NCBI RefSeq assembly: GCF_900103955.1
Contig: NZ_FNIL01000001.1
Coordinates: 62,001-126,000 of the forward strand
Direction: 5' to 3'
Length of the DNA stretch: 64,000 bases
Source: Alkalicoccus daliensis
GTDB lineage: Bacteria; Bacillota; Bacilli; Bacillales; Salisediminibacteriaceae
Under the pieces are notes generated by a model, which had not been told where the DNA came from, searched no databases, and worked only from the letters and a program-made list of their open reading frames with translations. This document shows, in pieces, positions 55,390-62,927 of this stretch; position 1 is the first letter of the stretch, and each line of letters starts with the position of its first letter. Both the position numbers and the translations under genes were made by a program.

Positions 55390-55554
55390 ATGTGGATAGT
55401 TTTTATTGTTTTAACTGCAGTTATCTTTACAGCTTATTACTATGTAAAAATGAAAAGAAAGAGAACGCTGGAAAAGGCAAAACTTTATGACCGTGCCTAC
55501 TATACAGTGGCCAGGTTTTCCAGCAGGAATCCCAGGAAAAAAAGATCTTTGTAA
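55390..55554 (+). CDS. small single-pass membrane protein, 54 aa
   Basis: Starts MWIVFIVLTAVIFTAYYYVKM (one transmembrane helix, about 2-20), followed by a very basic tail (KRKRTLEKAKLYDRAYYTVARFSSRNPRKKRS). ATG 55390 has GTGAGGG 7 nt upstream; the ATG two codons earlier is too close to it. The basic tail on the cytosolic side could hold the MinD-like protein at the membrane, but this is inferred from the operon only. No family recognised. Confidence 0.6.
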   Translation: MWIVFIVLTAVIFTAYYYVKMKRKRTLEKAKLYDRAYYTVARFSSRNPRKKRSL

Positions 55555-55570
55555 TCACTATACTTAAAAT

Positions 55571-55612
55571 AAACAGCGTTGCCCTCACTTTTTACGGGCA
55601 ACGCTGTTTTTT
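55571..55612. terminator. bidirectional terminator between convergent genes
   Basis: AAACAGCGTTGCCC pairs with GGGCAACGCTGTTT, with a T-run at 55607-55612. It ends the MinD-like operon and, on the other strand, follows the acetamidase stop. Confidence 0.93.
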
Positions 55613-56555
55613 ACTGCTGCTTTATTTTATGCAAAGGCAGAACAGCGTGGACACCTTTCACACCATTTACTACCTGCGTAATCCGTAAATCTACTACAGC
55701 ACTTGCAAGGGCGGCTGCCTCTTCCCGGGATATTTTATACGTTTCCGCTGTACGGCGGATAATATCCCTCAGCGCATTTGCTGCAGCTATATTCAGATCA
55801 GTATCGAATCCGAAAGAAATTAATCCTGCAGGAGTTAAGGCATACGGCTGTGTGATTGTCTGCTCTTTATGCAGATGAATTGTGAGTACAACTTCATCCA
55901 TCGGACATTCAATTGCAGTGCCGCTGACTTCACCGTCACCTTGCGCAGCATGTCCATCTCCGACATACAGTCCTGCTTCCAATACTTCTACAGGTAAAAA
56001 CAGCCTGCTGCCCGCAGTTAATTCTTTACAGTCAATATTTCCTCCGGTGTAATAGGGAGGGGAAGTAGGATGCACTCCCCGTCCCCTCGGCTGTAAACCA
56101 ATCAATCCCAGGAACGGATTCATAGGTACGGTAAAATTTTTCCCGGCTATTACTGTTGTTGCCTCTCCGGTGGAGGAATCAAGGATCCAATCCAGCTGTT
56201 TTTTCTCTGCAACGTTTATCTGCATTGCTTCGTTCTGCCACGAAGTGCCGCCGCCTCCCCAGTTTCGCCCATACCAGCCGGGCACGAGTTTTTCAATATG
56301 TATTTCTACTGTCATTCCCTGGGCTGCACCTTCAATATGCACTGGCCCTATTACAGGGTGCTTCGGGGAAGATTCTTCTTCTGCTGGATGGAAAATTTTC
56401 CGGGGAGTATCTTTGTCTGTGCTGTACCCCCATTCGATATCAGGAGTAGTTAAACATAGGGTATCACCAGATGAAATTGTAACTGCAGGAGAGTACTCCC
56501 GGCTGAAGGATCCGCGCAGGTTTTCGGAAGTGAGCGGTATATTATGTAGTGCCAT
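55611..56555 (-). CDS. acetamidase/formamidase family protein
   Basis: Member of the FmdA/AmdA amidase family (314 residues). The family signatures are HPVIGPVHIEGAAQGMTVEIHIEKLVPG, NPFLGLIGLQPRGRGVHPTSPPYYTGGNIDCKELTAGSRLFLPVEVLEAGLYVGDGHAAQGDGEVSGTAIE (broken by loops), and VNGVKGVHAVLP at the C-terminus. It hydrolyses small aliphatic amides to ammonia and acid by family knowledge; the substrate here is not certain. AAAAAGGGAATG precedes ATG on the minus strand. No transporter or regulator gene is attached. Confidence 0.9.
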   Translation of the reverse strand: MALHNIPLTSENLRGSFSREYSPAVTISSGDTLCLTTPDIEWGYSTDKDTPRKIFHPAEEESSPKHPVIGPVHIEGAAQGMTVEIHIEKLVPGWYGRNWGGGGTSWQNEAMQINVAEKKQLDWILDSSTGEATTVIAGKNFTVPMNPFLGLIGLQPRGRGVHPTSPPYYTGGNIDCKELTAGSRLFLPVEVLEAGLYVGDGHAAQGDGEVSGTAIECPMDEVVLTIHLHKEQTITQPYALTPAGLISFGFDTDLNIAAANALRDIIRRTAETYKISREEAAALASAVVDLRITQVVNGVKGVHAVLPLHKIKQQ

Positions 56556-56666
56556 GCATAATCATTCCCTTTTTCAAATTTATTACGATGATGACATATT
56601 TTTCACTTAAAAGAAAGCGGGAAGCATAATGATAAAAATATGTTCTTGAAATTTAACGTTTTTTCT

Positions 56667-57893
56667 TTATTTATAATGGCCTCCAATCTTAGCAGCACGT
56701 TCTTTTGCCTGCGCTTTTTTAAGAAGAGAGGAAGCACGCATCACCGAAGTGCGTCCGTATTTTTCATTCAATTTATCCATAGTAAAGCCGAGCTGATGAC
56801 GGCCGGTACGTACTTCAGGCGGTTCAAACAAACTTAACTGCAGCCCGTTGTCAGGAGAAAGGGAAGATAAAGATACATGCAGGCGGCTGACAGGGGTGCC
56901 GTCCCAATGCAGTTCCAGCAGCTCAGTTACCGTCTGGAAAACCTCCATTGTAATATTTGTAGCTTCCTCCCGGGTCCGCTGTCTGTGAAAGCCTCCTTCA
57001 GTACCGCTTACACCTAAAGAAACGGTATTCCCCGTGACAAACGACTTCCGTGCCCGTCTGCAGACTTCTTCACAGAGTTCGAGTGCTACAGTGCGGATAT
57101 CTTCCTCTTCTGCATATTCTCCAGGAAGAGTCATTCCATTCCCGATCGCTTTGCGGCCGCCCAGCGTATTCAGTGCCACCGGAGAATAATCAATACCATG
57201 CGCATTCATCCATAATACCTGCCCGTGGATTCCCCATATACTCCGCACCTGTTCTGCTTCCATAGCTGCAAAGTCACCGATAGTCTGTACCCCGCGCAAC
57301 CGTAAATTGCGGCTCATTTTCTTCCCTGCACGAAAAAGCTTTTCAATAGGGAGAGGCCAAAGTTCTTGAGAAAGACTGTTTTTATGCAAGGTGAAAATAC
57401 CTCTGGAATTCTTTTTTGCAAAGGTATCACATGCCATCTTGGCAAGCACTTTATTTTCCCCAATCCCAATCCGGGAATAGAGACCGAGTTTCTCCATAAT
57501 TTTTTCCTGTATTTGCAAGGCTATTGTTTCCGGACTGCCAAATAAGTACTCGGATCCGGAGACATCAAGAAATTGTTCATCAATACTGTAAGGCTCCACG
57601 CGGTCTGTAAAGTCTTCCAGAAGTTCTGTAATTTGCAGAGAATAGTCAATATAGTCCTGCATATGAGGAGGAACTACTGTTAAAGAAGGACATTTTAACA
57701 GGGCTTCCCGGAGTCGTTCCCCATTTTGCACACCAGCCTGCTTAGCGATCGGACAGGCAGCTAAGATTACACCCGAGGGCCGGGAGGGATCTCCTGACAC
57801 TACCAGCGGCTCCCCCGGAGAAAGCTGGTACCTTTGCTGCTCCACAGAAGCGAAAAAAGACTGCATATCAATTAAAAAGACAGCTCGATTCAT
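56667..57893 (-). CDS. uvrX: Y-family DNA polymerase UvrX/YqjW
   Basis: Translesion DNA polymerase of the UvrX/YqjW type, 408 residues. The catalytic carboxylates are in VFLIDMQSFFASVEQ (first Asp) and SIDEQFLDVSG (Asp-Glu). Helix-hairpin-helix motif: LRLRGVQTIGDFAAME. A beta-clamp-binding peptide lies at the C-terminus, LQLSLFEPP. ATG 57893 has AAGGAG at normal spacing; the GTG three codons earlier is directly adjacent to it. A LexA box in the promoter region indicates SOS induction. A YqjX-type partner gene is not next to it. The gene at 58545 is a possible but unproven associate. Confidence 0.92.
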   Translation of the reverse strand: MNRAVFLIDMQSFFASVEQQRYQLSPGEPLVVSGDPSRPSGVILAACPIAKQAGVQNGERLREALLKCPSLTVVPPHMQDYIDYSLQITELLEDFTDRVEPYSIDEQFLDVSGSEYLFGSPETIALQIQEKIMEKLGLYSRIGIGENKVLAKMACDTFAKKNSRGIFTLHKNSLSQELWPLPIEKLFRAGKKMSRNLRLRGVQTIGDFAAMEAEQVRSIWGIHGQVLWMNAHGIDYSPVALNTLGGRKAIGNGMTLPGEYAEEEDIRTVALELCEEVCRRARKSFVTGNTVSLGVSGTEGGFHRQRTREEATNITMEVFQTVTELLELHWDGTPVSRLHVSLSSLSPDNGLQLSLFEPPEVRTGRHQLGFTMDKLNEKYGRTSVMRASSLLKKAQAKERAAKIGGHYK

Positions 57894-57953
57894 TTCTTTC
57901 ACTCCTTTCAGGCATAATTAATTCCATCATATCGACTGCTTTCGGGAGAGTCA

Positions 57954-57967
57954 AGAACGTATGTTCT
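57954..57967 (-). promoter_or_regulatory. LexA (SOS) box of uvrX
   Basis: AGAAC-GTAT-GTTCT is a perfect palindrome apart from its centre. GAAC-RNRY-GTTC fits the Bacillus LexA/DinR consensus in full. It lies 60 nt before the uvrX start codon. Confidence 0.85.
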
Positions 57968-58066
57968 CTTATGGGGTTATTACCCTAAGGGAAGAGGACG
58001 TAACCATCAAATGTTACGCTTTTAATTACAGCGAAGGCAGTATGATTTTTAATACTTTAAAATAAA

Positions 58067-58300
58067 GCTGCCTTGAAAATAAAAGTTCGTTAAAAAGAAG
58101 TAATACTGCTGCTTCACTTTCGGAGAGGCTTGCCCAAGGGCTTGTTCTCGACTAATTTTGGCGGAAAGATCGTCCGCCAAAATGGATTCTCGAACGGCGC
58201 TGGTCCTTTGGATGTCCTCTCCTTCGTTACACAGCAGTATTAATTTTCACCTTTGATGGTGCAGTTTCTTTCTGCATGAGTGTCTCTGTTAATGCTCATG
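58067..58300 (-). repeat. dispersed intergenic repeat, copy G (stand-alone 3' module)
   Basis: On the plus strand: GCTGCCTTGAAAATAAAAG (right end, reversed), TAATACTGCTG (58101-58111), GGAGAGGCTTGCCC, the perfect inner hairpin ATTTTGGCGGA/TCCGCCAAAAT (58154-58182), CCTCTCC, and CAGCAGTATTA (58232-58242). This copy exists without the upstream 450 bp of copies F and H, which defines the 3' module as a separate mobile or dispersed unit. Confidence 0.85.
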
Positions 58301-58487
58301 GCTTTTACGCATAAAAAGTGAATTTATTTTAATGGTTATTAATTTTCAACAGGTCTTATACTCAAAAAGCTGTGAGTAAAGGTTTAAACAGCTAAAACTA
58401 TTTGGTTGAAGTTAGAAAATTTGTTAACTGAACCTTACTTTCACTAAGTTTGTGTAAGAGCCATGTTCATTGTTGATAAGGGAAAAT
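58301..58487. other. intergenic before hypothetical gene
   Basis: No ORF or regulatory motif recognised. Confidence 0.3.
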
Positions 58488-58522
58488 GAAAAAAACCGCC
58501 TCATAAAATAAATGAGACGGTT
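58488..58522 (-). terminator. terminator of the 102-aa gene
   Basis: On the minus strand AACCGTCTCAT, loop TTATTTT, ATGAGGCGGTT, then TTTTT. Confidence 0.92.
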
Positions 58523-58544
58523 CAGTCCGCTTTCGTTAATAATC

Positions 58545-58853
58545 TTACCAGGCGTTTTCTGTAAATAACCGTTTTACTCCCTTTACCTGGAGCTGTTCAA
58601 AAGGAGCCCGGCCACCTATAGAAAGTTCAATACATGCTTTGGTACGGAGCTTGCAGTTTACATATATCACTAAATCATCGACATCGCAGCGGTAATAGTC
58701 TTCGAGTTCCTCTGGCTCTTCGTGACTGATTTCATGATCTACAAGAATTCTCTTATTCTTAATCAGACCAGGGAAAACAAAAGGATCGATTGTTGTAACT
58801 CCGCCCTGCAGCCGGAGCCATTGTTTTGTCCGTTCATTCATACGGATATCCAT
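58545..58853 (-). CDS. hypothetical protein, 102 aa (HesB/IscA-like fold?)
   Basis: Soluble protein starting at ATG 58853 (GGAGG, 7 nt before). It begins MDIRMNERTKQWLRLQGGVTTIDP and ends CIELSIGGRAPFEQLQVKGVK. This loosely recalls short HesB-like proteins of bacilli (helix, then GGxxxID, and a closing LxVxGxK strand). The cysteines are single (RCDVDD, NCKL, ACIE) and do not make a CC or CxC motif. I cannot assign a function. Own terminator, no operon partner. In-frame codons upstream to 58889 lack a ribosome binding site. Confidence 0.55.
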   Translation of the reverse strand: MDIRMNERTKQWLRLQGGVTTIDPFVFPGLIKNKRILVDHEISHEEPEELEDYYRCDVDDLVIYVNCKLRTKACIELSIGGRAPFEQLQVKGVKRLFTENAW

Positions 58854-59134
58854 ATATTCATTCCTCCAAAAATAATATGAAAGAGCCAAAAACTATTCAG
58901 CTCGATGCCAATGAAAAACATGATAATCAAGTTCTTCCTGCCCCAAATTTAAACGGAAAATAAAGCCGCGTAAATAAACCTTTATACCTAAATTTGATTG
59001 CCTGCAGAAAAAAGGAATTTTTTTAAATTTTTGAGAAACATAAAAATGAGTGAAAGCGTTTGCTGTGCCGCGCTTTCAGGGCTGTGCTACAATAAATCGG
59101 AATGAAATAAAAAAATAAAACAGGGGTGAAAAAG

Positions 59135-60052
59135 ATGAAAAAAATTATGCTTGGCACCAGTGAAGTGGAAGCAGGAGAAATAGCTTTAGGATGTATGCGG
59201 ATGGATCAGCTTTCGGTGAATGAAGCAGAAGAAGTGATTAAAACATCGTTAGATGCAGGAATTGACTTATTTGATCATGCAGATATTTATGGAAAAGGTA
59301 AATCCGAAGAAGTATTTGGCAAGGCAGTAGATCTGCGTTCTTCTATAAGAGATCAAATTGTGCTGCAGTCAAAATGCGGGATAAGAGACGGGTTCTTCGA
59401 TTTTTCTAAAGAACATATCATACGCTCAGTGGAAGGAAGTTTAACACGTCTCGGAGCAGAAAGTTTGGATGTGCTTTTACTTCATCGCCCGGATGCGCTC
59501 ATGGAGCCGGAAGAAATTGCTGCAGCATTTTCAGAGCTGAAGCAGGCAGGGAAAGTGAAGCACTTCGGAGTAAGTAATTTACGTCCAGGACAGACAGAGC
59601 TTTTAAGAAGCCATGTGGAGGAGCCGTTGTTAATTAACCAGCTCCAGCTGAGCCTGATGCACACCCCTATGCTGGATGCAGGGTTTAATGTAAATATGCA
59701 TAATGAAGCGGCTGTAAATAGAGAAGGGCAGCTGCTGGAATATACAAGGAGAGAAAGCATGACACTGCAGGCTTGGTCTCCATTGCAGCATGGAATGATC
59801 CAGGGACCGTTTGTAGGAAATAAAGATTTTCCGGAAGTAAATAAAAAACTGAATGAACTTGCGGAAGAAAAAGGAATTACTGCAACTGCAATTGCTATCG
59901 CATGGATTCTGCGAATACCAGGAAGTATGCAGCCGGTAATAGGTTCTATGAATAAAACGAGAATTAAAGAAATAGCTCAGGCCTCTCGAAATACGCTTTC
60001 CCGAAAAGAATGGTATGAGCTTTACCGTGCAGCAGGAAACGATCTTCCATAA
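59135..60052 (+). CDS. aldo/keto reductase
   Basis: TIM-barrel NADPH-dependent oxidoreductase of 305 residues, similar to the YdhF/B. subtilis YtbE-like branch. Catalytic residues: Asp and Tyr in GIDLFDHADIYGKGKSEE (about 44-61), Lys in VLQSKCGI (about 80), His in DVLLLHRPDALM (about 115). The cofactor region lies in IPGSMQPVIGSMNKTRIKEIAQA. Substrate unknown. ATG 59135 has AGGGGTG upstream; the in-frame GTG 59126 is inside that site. Followed by a DMT exporter, with which it is probably co-transcribed. Confidence 0.9.
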   Translation: MKKIMLGTSEVEAGEIALGCMRMDQLSVNEAEEVIKTSLDAGIDLFDHADIYGKGKSEEVFGKAVDLRSSIRDQIVLQSKCGIRDGFFDFSKEHIIRSVEGSLTRLGAESLDVLLLHRPDALMEPEEIAAAFSELKQAGKVKHFGVSNLRPGQTELLRSHVEEPLLINQLQLSLMHTPMLDAGFNVNMHNEAAVNREGQLLEYTRRESMTLQAWSPLQHGMIQGPFVGNKDFPEVNKKLNELAEEKGITATAIAIAWILRIPGSMQPVIGSMNKTRIKEIAQASRNTLSRKEWYELYRAAGNDLP

Positions 60053-60072
60053 AGAAAAAGGAGGCGGGACGA

Positions 60073-60951
60073 ATCGTACGCGGCTCTATATTTATGATAC
60101 TTGTCGTAATATTTTATTCCGGAAATATCCTGACAGGAAAAGCAATCAATGATCTTCCGCCTTTTACAATTGCTTTCTTTCGATTGTTACTTGCTTTTTT
60201 GCTGCTCTTACCAATTGCATACAGCTCCGCCTGGAAAAACAGACAGCTGTTCTGGGAGTGGAGAAAGCCGTTTTTTTGGATGACACTCTCCGGAGTTACT
60301 TTTTTTAATACATTTATATATGGATCACTGCAGTTTACTACAGCAACAAATGTTGCAGTGCTGGAAACGGTAATTCCGGCAGTAACAATTGTATTAGCTG
60401 CAATGGTTATTAAAGAAAGACTCGGAAAATGGCAGTGGGCAGGAGTCGGGTTATCGCTGTTTGGCGCCCTGTGGGTGGTAGCGGACGGAAGACTGCTTGG
60501 ACTGGCACAGATCAGCTGGAATCCCGGGGATGCAATAATGATCGGAGCAATTGTGAGCTGGTCCGTTTATTCTCTGTTGGTAAAAAGCTATATGCATCTT
60601 TTTCCTGCACTCGCAGCGCTGCTTGTAATGAATGCTGTATCCGTACTTGTCCTGCTGCCATTTGCAGCAGGGGAATGGCTGTTTCTAGGGCTTCCTGACC
60701 TTACCTCAGGACCAGCACTGACCGGAATATTATATTTAGGGATCTTTCCATCGGTGGTAGCTTTACTTCTGTTTAATCGCGCCGTTCATCTGCTTGGAGC
60801 CTCCCGTGCTTCTGTTTTTTTAAATCTGCTTCCGGTGTTTACCATTGCTGGAGCTGCCGTATGGCTCGGAGAAGATATCTCAATCAGGCAGATGGCAGGA
60901 GCAGGTTTTGTAATGGCTGGTGTTTATTTGACCACCCATCTCAAACGCTGA
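60073..60951 (+). CDS. EamA/DMT-family transporter (possible ATC start codon)
   Basis: Ten-helix drug/metabolite exporter with two EamA halves (about 8-135 and 150-285). Features are GSIFMILVVIFYSGNILTGKAINDLPPFTIAFFRL (start of EamA) and GASRASVFLNLLPVFTIAGAAVWLGE (second half). The first ATG is at 60094, but there the first helix is cut short and the only ribosome binding site, AAGGAGG (60058-60064), is 29 nt away. An in-frame ATC at 60073 lies 8 nt after that site and restores the usual N-terminus (IVRGSIFMIL...). I list this start with caution; ATG 60094 is the alternative. A terminator overlaps the stop. Confidence 0.75.
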   Translation: MVRGSIFMILVVIFYSGNILTGKAINDLPPFTIAFFRLLLAFLLLLPIAYSSAWKNRQLFWEWRKPFFWMTLSGVTFFNTFIYGSLQFTTATNVAVLETVIPAVTIVLAAMVIKERLGKWQWAGVGLSLFGALWVVADGRLLGLAQISWNPGDAIMIGAIVSWSVYSLLVKSYMHLFPALAALLVMNAVSVLVLLPFAAGEWLFLGLPDLTSGPALTGILYLGIFPSVVALLLFNRAVHLLGASRASVFLNLLPVFTIAGAAVWLGEDISIRQMAGAGFVMAGVYLTTHLKR

Positions 60952-60985
60952 AAAAAAGAAATTGGAAAAAGGGGTTTCTTTTTTT
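60951..60985 (+). terminator. terminator after DMT gene
   Basis: AAAAAAAGAAA pairs with TTTCTTTTTTT around a 12-nt A/G-rich loop. A/T stem only. Confidence 0.75.
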
Positions 60986-60997
60986 GGGCAGGTGTAC

Positions 60998-61144
60998 TAT
61001 AATAAGAATTAGCTTATTGAGGTTCGGCTATGAAAGTAAGAAGAATAACTTAATGAAAGTTTCTCTTGCAAAAGTAAAAGAACGACTCAATCAAGTAATA
61101 AAACAGCGGTCTAACAGAAAACAACCGCGCAGGAGGATTTTAGC
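60998..61144 (+). promoter_or_regulatory. promoter and long leader of first csp gene
   Basis: TATAAT (60998-61003) is 17 nt after a weak TTTCTT. The roughly 135-nt leader begins near 61010. It shares with the second gene's leader, in the same order, AGCTTATTGAG, GTAAGA, CTCTTGCAA, AAAGAACGACTCAA, AAGTAATAAA and CGCGCAGGAGG. Long conserved leaders on cold-shock genes usually act in temperature-dependent folding and mRNA stability. Confidence 0.7.
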
Positions 61145-61345
61145 ATGACACAAGGTACAGTAAAATGGTTTAACGCAGAAAAAGGTTTCGGTTTCATCGA
61201 GGTTGAAGGACAAGACGACGTATTCGTACACTTCTCCGCAATCCAAGAAGAAGGTTTCAAGACGCTTGAAGAAGGTCAGTCTGTTAACTTCGAAATCGAG
61301 CAAGGACAGCGTGGACCACAAGCTGCTAACGTAACTAAGGCGTAA
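61145..61345 (+). CDS. cold shock protein (Csp, copy 1)
   Basis: Nucleic-acid chaperone of the CspA/CspB family, 66 residues. RNP1 KGFGFIEV and RNP2 VFVHFSAI are intact. The ribosome binding site AGGAGG lies 8 nt before ATG. Almost identical to the neighbouring copy: the two proteins differ only at residue 3 (Gln versus Thr), and the coding DNAs differ at only a few positions even in silent sites. This points to a very recent duplication or gene conversion. Expected to melt RNA structure in the cold and in stationary phase. Confidence 0.96.
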   Translation: MTQGTVKWFNAEKGFGFIEVEGQDDVFVHFSAIQEEGFKTLEEGQSVNFEIEQGQRGPQAANVTKA

Positions 61346-61357
61346 TTGTCTTACACT

Positions 61358-61384
61358 CAAACTTTCGTTTATTAGAAAGTTTTG
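61358..61384 (+). terminator. weak hairpin between the csp genes
   Basis: AACTTTC, loop GTTTATTA, GAAAGTT, then TTG. It may attenuate readthrough from copy 1 to copy 2. Confidence 0.5.
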
Positions 61385-61409
61385 CAGCATGTACTACGGT
61401 AACTTCTAA

Positions 61410-61540
61410 GTAAAAACATCAGCTTATTGAGTTCGCTTATATATGTAAGATGAAGAACTGTAATGTTCCTCTTGCAAGAATAAAAGAACGACTCAAGTAA
61501 GTAATAAATCAGCGGCACAGCCGCGCAGGAGGAAATTATT
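61410..61540 (+). promoter_or_regulatory. leader of second csp gene
   Basis: It repeats the conserved leader blocks of the first copy (AGCTTATTGAG at 61421, CTCTTGCAA, AAAGAACGACTCAA, AAGTAATAAA, CGCGCAGGAGG). No clear -10 hexamer equals the TATAAT of copy 1, so this copy may depend on readthrough or a weak promoter. Confidence 0.6.
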
Positions 61541-61741
61541 ATGACTACAGGTACAGTAAAATGGTTTAACGCAGAAAAAGGTTTCGGTTTCATCGAGGTT
61601 GAAGGACAAGACGACGTATTCGTACACTTCTCCGCAATCCAAGAAGAAGGTTTCAAGACGCTTGAAGAAGGTCAGTCTGTTAACTTCGAAATCGAGCAAG
61701 GTCAGCGTGGCCCACAAGCTGCTAACGTAACTAAGGCGTAA
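61541..61741 (+). CDS. cold shock protein (Csp, copy 2)
   Basis: 66-residue cold-shock-domain protein, the twin of the gene 195 bp upstream. RNP1 and RNP2 are identical to copy 1, and residue 3 is Thr. AGGAGG precedes ATG by 9 nt. It ends at a strong terminator, and the pair can be transcribed as one message or separately. Bacilli often carry two to four csp genes with overlapping roles, usually at separate loci, so a tandem pair is a local amplification. Confidence 0.96.
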   Translation: MTTGTVKWFNAEKGFGFIEVEGQDDVFVHFSAIQEEGFKTLEEGQSVNFEIEQGQRGPQAANVTKA

Positions 61742-61751
61742 CTGCCATAAT

Positions 61752-61788
61752 AAAAAACCCTTCCGGGAAATCGGAAGGGTTTTTTTGT
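61752..61788 (+). terminator. terminator after csp copy 2
   Basis: AAAAAACCCTTCCG, loop GGAAAT, CGGAAGGGTTTTTTT. Confidence 0.95.
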
Positions 61789-61879
61789 GCGTTTATAAAA
61801 CTGAGCCAATTTCACGGGTATTTTAACGAATGTCTCAATAAAAATAATAAAGTCGTTCGTATAAAAAACAGAGGTTGAA

Positions 61880-62006
61880 ACGTAACACGACGACTCCGAT
61901 GGGTGAAAGTAAAGTTTAAAATCCATTTTGAGAGCATATAGCGGTGGAGAATTAGTTGAAGACGGAGCTCAACGGAAAGAGTCCGCCTGAAGTAGAAGTC
62001 GTTCTC
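61880..62006. repeat. candidate second intergenic repeat type
   Basis: It runs from ACACGACGACTCCGATGGG to GTAGAAGTCGTTCTC and is rich in short GGAGxx/CGGxx motifs. The ends are partly inverted (ACGACxACT / AGTCGT). It recalls GACTCC...GGAAAGCGAG...GTCGT intergenic sequences that I remember from other bacilli, but only one copy is in the window. Confidence 0.4.
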
Positions 62007-62125
62007 ATTGTTTAGAAATAATACTACCCCATCGACTTATGAAATTTATATAGAAAGCTTTACTAGCTATCCCAAAAAATTTTACAGATCAATCAAAAAG
62101 ATAATTATTTTAATTGAAGTACTTA

Positions 62126-62800
62126 GCTCTGTTAATGTTCAGTGTTGATAATAATAGAAGACTTCGCTGCAACTGACCTGCCGTGGAGGAACTCTCCGGC
62201 TGGACTCACGTCCTGCGGGAACTTCCGACCTCCTTCTCTAATACAGGTGTCCGCCGGTTTTCGCTTCGTCTTACATTTAATAAACAGAAGGAAGACAGCT
62301 TCTATACATTACTCTTTCTTTTTTAGAGAATACAGAAGGCAAGGCGGTTTAGACGCCTGCGGAAAAAGAAAGCGTGAAGATAGATGGTTCGTCTCGATCT
62401 GCAGACGAACTCGAAAAGCAGGTGGGAAGCCAGCCGGAATCTTAATCCAAGAAAGACGGTCTTTGTCTAACTTGGATTAGCTGCGCGGAACCCTGCTAAT
62501 TTTAGAGGGATAGCTGAAGGATTTCTCCGCGGCAAGCGAAGAAAAAAAGTGCCGCAGGCGTACCTTTCTTATATCAACATCAGACTATAACAGAGACACT
62601 TATGCACCTGAAGTATGAAAATTAATACTGCTGTGTAACGAAGGAGAGGACACCCAAAGGACTAGCGCTGTTGGAGAATCCATTTTGGCGGACGTTCTTT
62701 CCATCAAAATTAGTCGAGAACAAGCCCTTGGGCAAGCCTCTCCGAAAGTGAAGCAGCAGTATTACTTCTTTTTAGCAGAACTTTTATTTTCAAGGTAGCC
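62126..62800 (+). repeat. dispersed intergenic repeat, copy H (about 675 bp, full length)
   Basis: Left border GCTCTGTTAATGTTC; then CGCTGCAACTGACCTGCCG, middle blocks with GCGGAAAAAGAAAGCGTGAAG, GCAGGTGGGAAGCCAGCC and AATCCAAG...CTTGGATT. Near 62570-62596 is an inverted partner of the left border (ATCAACATCAG, ATAACAGAG). The 3' module (62600-62800) follows, with TAATACTGCTG (62633-62643) and CAGCAGTATTA (62754-62764), ending TTTTCAAGGTAGCC. It lies 130 bp before the capsule promoter. No ORF with ribosome binding site. Confidence 0.87.
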
Positions 62801-62927
62801 AAATACTTAAATGTACTTGATTCTGCTAAATAAAAAATCACTATGGAAGGGTGATTAAAAACAATTACAAATGTTCGTTGCAAAGAACATTTTTCATAAT
62901 TTTCAATAATAAATTAATAAATCTCTA

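Noticed and set aside
62142-62480. 112-codon frame inside repeat H
   Set aside because: No ribosome binding site, and the other repeat copies do not keep the frame open, so it is not a gene.
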